Shown: in pieces, positions 1 through 5,187 of the stretch
Numbering within the stretch: the first letter of the stretch is position 1
How the letters are laid out: each line of letters starts with the position of its first letter
Notes under the pieces: model-generated
What the model saw: the letters and a program-made list of their open reading frames with translations, nothing else
Told to the model about the DNA's origin: nothing
Database searches by the model: none
IMG/VR virus record: IMGVR_UViG_3300022690_001927
Span: 1 to 42,549 of that record
Reading direction: 5' to 3' (one strand)
DNA length: 42,549 nucleotides
From: a virus
Position numbers and translations under genes: made by a program

Positions 1-18
1 TTTTTGATCGTCACTCAT
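1..18 (-). CDS. 5' end of junction-spanning small protein (partial at window edge)
   Basis: Minus-strand ATG at 18-16 opens six codons (MSDDQK) that run off the left edge. The frame continues without a break into the open frame that enters at the right edge (42549 downward), which would give one 62-residue protein. Similarity cannot be judged. Function unknown. Confidence 0.55.
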
Positions 19-49
19 TTCTTAGATTCCTCTGTGATTGTAATGTCAA

Positions 50-199
50 TTAACTAGCCCCCCCTAACGCATAAGAATCATGACATTCACACCCACTATG
101 ATAAACATCTAATTTGTATTTTGATGTTTTTTCTAATCTTCCACATTTTTCTTCACCATCTTTACAACCACATGATTCACATTCTGTTGTAGATGTCAT
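50..199 (-). CDS. Cys-rich small protein (49 aa)
   Basis: ATG at 199 overlaps the stop of the upstream gene in an ATGA junction, typical of translational coupling. The 49-residue product has about seven Cys plus His (CESCGC near the start, later C.CH), suggesting one or two metal-binding knuckles. No family recognised. It is part of the chain of tiny genes between 50 and 1408. The following gap to position 18 carries an SD-like GAGGAATC before the next ATG. Confidence 0.6.
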   Translation of the reverse strand: MTSTTECESCGCKDGEEKCGRLEKTSKYKLDVYHSGCECHDSYALGGAS

Positions 200-417
200 T
201 CAACTTTTTCCTTATCGGCTTCTTCTTGTCGTCTTAGAATGTAGTTTCTAACATTTTCTATTTTCTTGGCATTTTCATAAAGACTATTTGCAATCATGGG
301 ATTATCTTTAGTAATAAATTTGGCAACACCTTTATCACATTCTATTGCATCACGTAACATCAAAAGTAAATGATTAGTTGTTCCCCAATCTAACTTGCAT
401 TGTGTAGATTCGGTCAT
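196..417 (-). CDS. hypothetical helical protein (73 aa)
   Basis: An upstream in-frame ATG at 432 exists, but ATG at 417 forms an ATGA overlap with the stop of the preceding 39-residue gene, so 417 is the better start. The product is charged and helical, with a Lys/Glu-rich tail, two Cys and no membrane segment. Function unknown. Both ends overlap neighbours by 4 nt, so it is one cistron of a tightly coupled early operon. Confidence 0.6.
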   Translation of the reverse strand: MTESTQCKLDWGTTNHLLLMLRDAIECDKGVAKFITKDNPMIANSLYENAKKIENVRNYILRRQEEADKEKVE

Positions 418-533
418 TTGGCTCGCTTCCATACTTTAGGACAATTAAAACAACTAACATATTCAAATTCTTCATCAGCACTATGTGCTAATTCATGGTC
501 TGAGTCTGTCTTACAGAATAGATTAGAAGTCAA
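414..533 (-). CDS. small zinc-ribbon-like protein (39 aa), TTG start
   Basis: TTG at 533 overlaps the stop of the upstream gene (TTGA), and its TGA overlaps ATG of the next gene. The product carries an N-terminal Cys and two His (DHELAH), then CFNC near the C terminus followed by a basic tail. This looks like a small Zn-binding fold. Function unknown. The same coupling at both ends supports it as a real gene despite its size. Confidence 0.6.
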   Translation of the reverse strand: MTSNLFCKTDSDHELAHSADEEFEYVSCFNCPKVWKRAK

Positions 534-718
534 TCGATGGAAACTCCTGTAATTTTTTGATATTTGTCTTGAAGAGATTTTTTACTCTCTTTCATATTAC
601 GTGAATAACAAACAGGACATTTGCAGTTAGACATAGAAGATGTAATGTGACAAAAGTTATGTTTTTCTATTAAACAAGGATCACATATCCATTCTGAACT
701 ATCTAATTCATCAGTCAT
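530..718 (-). CDS. small cysteine-rich zinc-binding protein (62 aa)
   Basis: ATG start overlaps the stop of the upstream gene (ATGA). Residues about 11-40 contain CDPC, HNFCH and CKCPVC, a compact array of Cys/His resembling a RING- or treble-clef-like Zn site. The C-terminal third is basic and helical. It could be a nucleic-acid or protein-binding adaptor; this is inferred from cysteine spacing only. Confidence 0.6.
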   Translation of the reverse strand: MTDELDSSEWICDPCLIEKHNFCHITSSMSNCKCPVCYSRNMKESKKSLQDKYQKITGVSID

Positions 719-897
719 TTAGGGTCTATCCTCTTTAATCTACTAGAATATTTTGTATTAGGATGTTCAAATAATTGCCTAACAATAGATGTTAATGTCT
801 TTTCTTGTTCCTTAGACAAATACCATTCTGAAATATGGAAATATGAATCTGTATCATCATCCCAATTTTGTAATTTAACATGGAGTCTTAAAGTCAA
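715..897 (-). CDS. hypothetical protein (60 aa), TTG start
   Basis: TTG at 897 overlaps the TGA of the upstream gene. The product starts with a beta-rich part (LRLHVKLQNW) and ends with a basic helix. It has no Cys and no membrane segment. Unrecognised. It sits in the coupled cluster 50-1408. Confidence 0.55.
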   Translation of the reverse strand: MTLRLHVKLQNWDDDTDSYFHISEWYLSKEQEKTLTSIVRQLFEHPNTKYSSRLKRIDPK

Positions 898-1004
898 TCT
901 TCAACAAACTCCATTAACTCATCAAGGATTTTCTTTAATGCATCTCCACCTATTTCTTGTGCCCATAAACAATTGATAGTTATGGCTAATTCTTTATAAT
1001 CCAT
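894..1004 (-). CDS. hypothetical acidic helical protein (36 aa)
   Basis: The longest frame starts at 1085 inside the upstream gene, but ATG at 1004 is preceded by AGGA with six bases spacing, so a 36-residue product is more likely (ATG at 1010 is the alternative). The acidic C terminus ends at a TTGA overlap with the next gene. Function unknown. Confidence 0.5.
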   Translation of the reverse strand: MDYKELAITINCLWAQEIGGDALKKILDELMEFVED

Positions 1005-1041
1005 ATTCATTCCTCTCCGAACATTTCGTATAATTAGACAT

Positions 1042-1197
1042 TCAACGCTTCCTCTTTCTATCTCTAAAGATAACATCAAAACCATTAGTCAATGACATTT
1101 TGTTTTCTTTAATGTGGTCTTCGATTAGATGGTCAGAATATCTAACGATAATATCCTCTAAATCCGTAGATAGTTTTTCAAATTCTTTTTCATTCAT
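1042..1197 (-). CDS. hypothetical protein (51 aa)
   Basis: ATG at 1197 overlaps the TGA of the upstream 26-residue gene (ATGA). The product has a charged helical N-terminal half and a very basic C terminus (FRDRKRKR), which could contact nucleic acid. No family recognised. A longer minus-strand frame overlaps its end in another phase and is explained by the next gene. Confidence 0.55.
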   Translation of the reverse strand: MNEKEFEKLSTDLEDIIVRYSDHLIEDHIKENKMSLTNGFDVIFRDRKRKR

Positions 1198-1274
1198 TGC
1201 ATACAATCCTTAGTGTGGGTGTGATGTTTCTTACAGTATGGATATGGGTATAGTTCTTCTGTTTTGTATTTCAT
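1194..1274 (-). CDS. micro-protein with C/H metal site (26 aa)
   Basis: ATG at 1274 overlaps the stop of the 45-residue gene (ATGA), and its own TGA overlaps the next ATG. The sequence contains YCKKHHTHTKDC, i.e. C-x3-HH-x-H-x3-C, a plausible single Zn site. Coupling on both sides is the main reason to call it. Confidence 0.5.
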   Translation of the reverse strand: MKYKTEELYPYPYCKKHHTHTKDCMQ

Positions 1275-1408
1275 TTCTTATTCTCCAAATATTTCCTACA
1301 TGCAAAATTGACTTCGGCTGAAAAATCTCGTCCATTCTCTTCACCATCAGTTTTTAGTGATTCAAATATTTCATTATCAAAGGTTACATTTTTTGCTATT
1401 TTTACCAT
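1271..1408 (-). CDS. ribbon-helix-helix-like small DNA-binding protein (45 aa)
   Basis: ATG at 1408 opens 45 residues with a beta-like start (VKIAKNVTFD) and two helices, the size and pattern of a CopG/Arc-type ribbon-helix-helix regulator. It heads the coupled mini-operon reading down to position 1, so an autoregulatory role is plausible (inference). AT-rich DNA just upstream (1409-1455) may hold its promoter. Confidence 0.55.
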   Translation of the reverse strand: MVKIAKNVTFDNEIFESLKTDGEENGRDFSAEVNFACRKYLENKK

Positions 1409-1459
1409 GTTATAGTATAATTGTTGTTTTATATTAATCTTATTGTTTTATATTAAATT

Positions 1460-1882
1460 TTACATATAAATGAAATAGATTTCTTTGTCAAGTTTGGTTG
1501 GTTTTTCAATTGTATCAGTTTGTGGTTCTATTAAGAGTAATTCCATCTTGTCAGTGATTACAAAATTAATTGCATGTGGAATGTTTCCTTGTAATTTACC
1601 ACCCATGATTAATCCTACTGCATATGGATGTCGTCTCTTCTTCTCTTTGTAGGCTTGTTTTATGAAATGTGCTTTTAGAAGGAGAGCAAAATCATCACAG
1701 TCCAATACCTCTTCAATGTATTCTCGTTTATCAACTGTACTTTTCTCAAGTATTGCTTTAAGATCTTCTAGACTTGGACAGTAATATTGTTCATCAGATA
1801 TTTGTAGGGAAAAGTCATCAGTGAATCTAGTGCCAAAAGTTTTTTTTATTATTTCTTGGATTTCATTATAGTCTAGTATCAT
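1460..1882 (-). CDS. papain-like (transglutaminase/MOA-type) fold protein, candidate lysis enzyme
   Basis: 140 residues. LDCDDFA (Cys62), IPHAINF (His103) and LLIEPQTD (Glu119) occur in the order Cys-His-acid expected of papain-like cysteine hydrolases. Phages encode similar DCDDF...HA.N...IEP proteins. No signal peptide or membrane segment is seen. It lies next to membrane-protein genes (2410-2823, 3148-3408), so a role in host envelope degradation is inferred. Alternatives are a structural or processing protease. Confidence 0.5.
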   Translation of the reverse strand: MILDYNEIQEIIKKTFGTRFTDDFSLQISDEQYYCPSLEDLKAILEKSTVDKREYIEEVLDCDDFALLLKAHFIKQAYKEKKRRHPYAVGLIMGGKLQGNIPHAINFVITDKMELLLIEPQTDTIEKPTKLDKEIYFIYM

Positions 1883-1916
1883 ATATTATTTTGATTATTA
1901 ATAAATAAAAGAAGAA

Positions 1917-2093
1917 TTAGATTCTTTTACGAATCTTTTCTAGTTTGGATATTATTTGTGAGATATTTTTCTTTACGCCTTTTGCTTCTCCACGAATGTA
2001 TGCTCTGGCCATCTGGTTTACATCAGCACTGATTCCTGAGAGATTATACAATACGTCGATTTTCTCCTTTCGGGTTTCTTCATGAGTTGCCAT
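1917..2093 (-). CDS. basic helical small protein (58 aa)
   Basis: ATG at 2093 shares bases with the stop of the upstream gene (TAATG). The product is all-helical and very basic in its C-terminal half (many Lys/Arg), with no Cys. It could be a nucleic-acid or membrane-associated helper. No family recognised. Coupling with 2093-2407 supports expression. Confidence 0.6.
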   Translation of the reverse strand: MATHEETRKEKIDVLYNLSGISADVNQMARAYIRGEAKGVKKNISQIISKLEKIRKRI

Positions 2094-2407
2094 TATTTCA
2101 CCAGTTTGATGTGTGGGTGTAACTCTAGGTATTGACGTTCTGCTCTGGTGAGTGGATCAACACAGTATAGATCATAATGTCTTCTCATGTTAGATTCTCG
2201 TCTAGCCATAGGAACAAACAGTACACCATTTTTAGACTCGTTGTAGTAAACTCCCTTTGTACCTTCCATAGAATAGATGTACTGAGTTTTTCCTTTTCTC
2301 AATGTTCTACGTGAGGTTTTAGTAGCTACTAGAATCATCTGTTTACGATTTACTGTTTTGATAGGTGAGTCGTATGTATCACGATCTGCAATTTTTGAAA
2401 AGTACAT
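2093..2407 (-). CDS. hypothetical basic protein (104 aa)
   Basis: ATG at 2407, directly after the stop of the membrane protein gene. The product is basic, rich in Arg/Lys/Tyr, with predicted beta strands (KQMILVATKT, GVLFVPMARRES) and a helical C-terminal part. No transmembrane helix. Unrecognised. It is co-directional with the candidate lysis genes. Confidence 0.6.
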   Translation of the reverse strand: MYFSKIADRDTYDSPIKTVNRKQMILVATKTSRRTLRKGKTQYIYSMEGTKGVYYNESKNGVLFVPMARRESNMRRHYDLYCVDPLTRAERQYLELHPHIKLVK

Positions 2408-2409
2408 TG

Positions 2410-2823
2410 TTAACCTGTACCTCCATTATCAATAGATGTAGTATCTTTGCCTGGAGGTAGATCACTTTCATCATCTATTGGTTCAGGTTCTAGTTCAGAA
2501 ACATCTTGAGATTTTTTCTCTTTGATTGCTTGAGCTACTTTCTGTCCCTTTCTTACTCCTGCATCTATACCCATCACTAATCCAATCTGGCCAACTATTG
2601 CTGCCATTTGTAATGTAGAGCTGAGATTATCAGGAAGTGCATTAATAACTGGTGCAACTAATCCAATCGATGTTACAATGCCTAGCATGAATGTAGTCAT
2701 TGCCATAGTAGGATTGAACTCTTTCCAGCTCTTTCCTGCCATTCCAGTAAGTATTCTGTATAATACTCCAATGATACAGATTGCAACTGTGATAAGAACA
2801 GGATCTAAACCTAATACTTGCAA
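2410..2823 (-). CDS. membrane protein with about three TM helices, holin-like candidate
   Basis: TTG start at 2823, preceded by the purine-rich block AAAGGGGATAG. Hydrophobic segments at about residues 5-26, 39-62 and 70-88 suggest three TM helices, followed by a basic stretch and an acidic, Asp/Glu-rich cytoplasmic tail (about 105-137). Size, topology and position near the papain-like gene fit a holin, but it could also be a virion or superinfection membrane protein. Confidence 0.5.
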   Translation of the reverse strand: MQVLGLDPVLITVAICIIGVLYRILTGMAGKSWKEFNPTMAMTTFMLGIVTSIGLVAPVINALPDNLSSTLQMAAIVGQIGLVMGIDAGVRKGQKVAQAIKEKKSQDVSELEPEPIDDESDLPPGKDTTSIDNGGTG

Positions 2824-2930
2824 AGGCTATCCCCTTTTTTGATGTTATTTTTAGTCATTATATTTGGTAAAAATATCCAGACTTATGAGAAGTATTTCAA
2901 GGCTAAAAATACAAAATTATTTATTAATTA

Positions 2931-2950
2931 GTATTTAGTACTAAAAATAC
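2931..2950. promoter_or_regulatory. AT-rich palindrome upstream of hairpin array
   Basis: GTATTTAGTACTAAAAATAC has the perfect 12-bp palindrome TTTAGTACTAAA at its centre. CTAAAAATAC is also present at about 2892-2901. It lies 40-60 bp upstream of the plus-strand hairpin array and could be its operator or promoter region. Confidence 0.35.
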
Positions 2951-2990
2951 CTAGTTTGGTTATTGTTTGTCCTCGGACTTTCAATAAAAG

Positions 2991-3107
2991 GTGTCCTTAG
3001 GCCTAGGTGTTATCTAGGCTTTGTCGGACGTGTCCTTAGGCGATAGCGTAAGTATCGCTTTATCGGACGTTGTCTTTGGTTGGTATAACAACCAGAGACA
3101 CATTTTT
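2991..3107 (+). ncRNA. tandem three-hairpin RNA candidate ending in terminator
   Basis: Two exact 39-nt modules (2991-3029, 3030-3068) share 10-nt arms GTGTCCTTAG and TTTRTCGGAC around different hairpins: GCCTAG/CTAGGC with a 7-nt loop, and GCGATA/TATCGC with a 7-nt loop. Stem sequences differ but pairing is kept. A third, degenerate module (3069-3101) is a 12-bp hairpin followed by five T. The one G-U pair in that stem only pairs in plus-strand RNA. No protein explains the region. Confidence 0.6.
3071..3107 (+). terminator. hairpin plus T-run terminator
   Basis: TGTCTTTGGTTG pairs with CAACCAGAGACA (12 bp, one G-U) around a 6-nt loop GTATAA, followed closely by TTTTT at 3103-3107. It forms the 3' end of the proposed plus-strand RNA. 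Confidence 0.6.
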
Positions 3108-3147
3108 AATAATTTTCAAGATAATAAACTGATCAAAATAAATAGTT

Positions 3148-3408
3148 TTAATCATCTATTAGTTCTTTGTATATTTTTTCTATTTCTAATATCTCTTGAG
3201 ATTCATTAGGATGTAATCTCTTTGCCTCAGTTACAAATAATCTTACTACAACTGCAAATGCAATTTTTGTTTTCTTTAATTCTATTGCCTGTTTGTGAAC
3301 GCATTTGTATAGGATAAACATTGAACTTGCTGCACCAGCTATCGCTGCTATAATTAATCCGCTTAGCACTTGCATTATAAAATCAATTTCCAATGTTATT
3401 TCTCCCAT
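3148..3408 (-). CDS. small single-TM membrane protein (86 aa)
   Basis: ATG at 3408, preceded by AAGGGGATAGT, a leader nearly identical to that of 2410-2823. One strong TM helix at about residues 10-32 (VLSGLIIAAIAGAASSMFIL), then a basic and an acidic helical cytoplasmic part. It could be a second lysis or antiholin-like protein; function not recognised. A late-promoter-like motif (3445-3459) lies upstream. Confidence 0.6.
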   Translation of the reverse strand: MGEITLEIDFIMQVLSGLIIAAIAGAASSMFILYKCVHKQAIELKKTKIAFAVVVRLFVTEAKRLHPNESQEILEIEKIYKELIDD

Positions 3409-3527
3409 ACTATCCCCTTGAATTTTTCAGTGTGAAAATCATACAAAAGAACTATGTGAATTGTAATATTTTTTAATCTTTGGTATAATTAGCAAAATTA
3501 TAAAATGACTATTTGCCATCAAGGATG

Positions 3528-3576
3528 CCTGGTATATCAGGTGTCTTTGGTGGTTTTGACTAGGGGATAGTCAAAG
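3528..3576 (+). other. paired short hairpins in intergenic region
   Basis: CCTGGTATATCAGG (3528-3541) is self-complementary with one G-U, and TTTGACTA (3555-3562) pairs with TAGTCAAA (3568-3575) around GGGGA. The first element closely resembles the stem arms at 30336-30390. They lie in the 271-bp spacer between the divergent genes 3148-3408 and 3680-4423. Confidence 0.4.
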
Positions 3577-3639
3577 GTTATTAGATTATTGTAATTTAAA
3601 GAATTATCTAGTGTTTTCTTGGTTTTTATTAAAACAAAG

Positions 3640-3660
3640 AATAGTAGTCTTTATTATATA
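3640..3660 (+). promoter_or_regulatory. TATA-type promoter of the secreted protein gene
   Basis: TTTATTATATA at 3650-3660 is centred about 25 bp before the ATG at 3680, the archaeal TATA-to-start distance for a leaderless transcript. AATAGTAGTCTTT just upstream resembles the motif found before several late genes. Confidence 0.5.
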
Positions 3661-3679
3661 GAACTATTTTTTAATATTA

Positions 3680-4423
3680 ATGATAAAGTATGCAATTATG
3701 AGTTTATTGGTATTTGTAATTTTACTCGTTCCAAGTGTAGCATATGCAGGTCATGAAGGATCTACATGGACTTGGAATGAAGGCTATGGTCCAGAAGAAA
3801 TTAAGGAATGCCAATTTACAGCAAATATTGAAAAGTCATGGGTTTTCTTTACAGAAAGACCTTGGGTAACTGGTTGGATTACGGATTGTGATTCCAATAA
3901 ATATTTTGAAAAAGATAGAGTTTTTGTAAGGATATTAGATATTAATGGTGATCTTGTAGAAAGTGAGTGGTTCACAAAAACTACTGCAAAATCTTCAACT
4001 CCTGAAAAATATGTTTTTACTGAACATGTTTATCGTGAAGGTAGTTTTACAGGCAACGCCAATGTTGAAGAAGATGAAGTGGTATACATACAACCAAATC
4101 AATACTTTTTCTACATGCCACAAATCAATTCAGTAGACTTTGAGCATCGGGGAGTCTATCAGATTGAATTGACTTATGGCGAGCATGTTAGAACTATTTG
4201 GTTTGCTTCATTAAGTCTAGATATTCCTTGGTACCAAGACGAAGTGGACTCTGATTTCTGCAATGATTTTGAAGAACAATTAAATGGATTGAAGAATAGT
4301 GTCAGAGCTCTTGAAAGGCAAATTGATAGATACATATTGCTTGATCAACAAGAAAAAGTATCAGCTACCGTACAGTCTCTGGATGAAGTTGATAACCAAA
4401 TCAAATTACTGAAAGAATGCTAA
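3680..4423 (+). CDS. secreted or surface protein with signal peptide and C-terminal coiled coil
   Basis: 247 residues. A hydrophobic N-terminal signal (about 1-23) ends in AYA-G, a likely signal peptidase site. The middle (25-180) is beta-rich with Trp, Tyr and paired Cys. Residues about 195-247 form a charged helical coiled coil with a terminal Cys. It is one of only two plus-strand genes and has its own TATA promoter. It resembles archaeal cell-surface proteins in style rather than virion genes, so I infer a lysogenic-conversion or host-derived cargo gene. Confidence 0.65.
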   Translation: MIKYAIMSLLVFVILLVPSVAYAGHEGSTWTWNEGYGPEEIKECQFTANIEKSWVFFTERPWVTGWITDCDSNKYFEKDRVFVRILDINGDLVESEWFTKTTAKSSTPEKYVFTEHVYREGSFTGNANVEEDEVVYIQPNQYFFYMPQINSVDFEHRGVYQIELTYGEHVRTIWFASLSLDIPWYQDEVDSDFCNDFEEQLNGLKNSVRALERQIDRYILLDQQEKVSATVQSLDEVDNQIKLLKEC

Positions 4424-4425
4424 GT

Positions 4426-4824
4426 TTATTTAATTTGTGGATTATTTTCATTGATAATATCTGCAATGCATTGATCAATTACTTCAAGAATAAATCCAAC
4501 TGTTCTATTAATTTCTGGTTTACCGATTAGTGCCTTTTCAAAAATAATTTTTAGTGTCTCCAAGTCTGATTTTTCTACTTCAACAGATTCTAGTTCTTTG
4601 CCTTTGGCATTTCTAATATCAATGAGAAGATTGTTGTATGTTGCAAAATGCTTGTTAGAAGTAAATGGCACTGTGTCCATTAACTGATTAAAAACATCTG
4701 CAAATGTAAGATCAGGTATTTGATCACGATATGGCTCTATGATCTCATTTAGCTTAATACCTAATTCTTTTGCAAGATCATTATCAAGATTAAGAATTGG
4801 TTTTCCTGAAGTAAAATTTAGCAT
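4426..4824 (-). CDS. putative tail-assembly-type protein (132 aa)
   Basis: The longest frame begins with TTG at 4860, but a TATA box at 4861-4870 sits only a few bases upstream of it. Transcription would then start near 4840, and ATG 4824 is the probable start. The pattern (short beta start, KPILNLD, then helices with TFADVFNQLM and DLETLKIIFEKAL) resembles the small conserved protein found beside tail genes in many siphoviruses. That resemblance is from memory and weak. It converges with the plus-strand gene, leaving 2 bp between stops. Confidence 0.45.
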   Translation of the reverse strand: MLNFTSGKPILNLDNDLAKELGIKLNEIIEPYRDQIPDLTFADVFNQLMDTVPFTSNKHFATYNNLLIDIRNAKGKELESVEVEKSDLETLKIIFEKALIGKPEINRTVGFILEVIDQCIADIINENNPQIK

Positions 4825-4860
4825 AGGCGTTAAAAAATTTAATTTTGTACTTTTAACCAA

Positions 4861-4870
4861 TAATATATAA
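4861..4870 (-). promoter_or_regulatory. TATA box for the 4426-4824 gene
   Basis: In the minus sense TTTATATATT, a near-consensus archaeal TATA box about 40 bp upstream of ATG 4824. It argues against the TTG at 4860 as start. Confidence 0.5.
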
Positions 4871-4906
4871 AAAAGATCCTAATATAAAAATAATATGATA
4901 TCTTAA

Positions 4907-5029
4907 TTATTCTTCTATTTTTTCATCTTCTACTTCATCTAAAATACATGAATTAGTTTCTTCGTCATAATGTGTTCCTGGACCACATTTGTTTTTACTT
5001 TCAGATGATTTAGTATCTGTCTTTGACAT
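4907..5029 (-). CDS. small acidic protein with CGPGTHYD motif (40 aa)
   Basis: ATG at 5029. 40 residues, Ser/Lys-rich start, then KCGPGTHYDEETNSC and a Glu/Asp-rich tail. The C-x10-C spacing with GTHYDE resembles short cysteine motifs of chitin-binding or EGF-like surface proteins, but no family can be assigned. It lies between tail-fibre and tail-assembly genes. Confidence 0.5.
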   Translation of the reverse strand: MSKTDTKSSESKNKCGPGTHYDEETNSCILDEVEDEKIEE

Positions 5030-5069
5030 ATTGATTAATTAAATATTTTTAAAATATTTATGTTTTTAT

Positions 5070-5186
5070 TTATTCCAATTCTTCAAGGGATTTTCCACAT
5101 TTAAAACAGGTATCAGGGTATTCGTCCATAGGTTGGCCTTGATCCAATTCCACATTACAATCTTTACAGCCTTTTCTAGTCCACAT
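5070..5186 (-). CDS. mini zinc-ribbon protein (38 aa)
   Basis: ATG at 5186, one base after the stop of the tail-fibre gene. CKDC near the start and CFKC near the end, 20 residues apart, form a classic two-knuckle zinc ribbon. Role unknown. It could be a small regulator co-transcribed with the tail operon. Confidence 0.6.
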   Translation of the reverse strand: MWTRKGCKDCNVELDQGQPMDEYPDTCFKCGKSLEELE

Positions 5187-5187
5187 T

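Noticed and set aside
3021-3209. Plus-strand 62-codon frame across hairpin array
   Set aside because: It runs through the terminator and hairpins, has no ribosome site, and overlaps the end of the membrane gene antisense. RNA structure is the better explanation.
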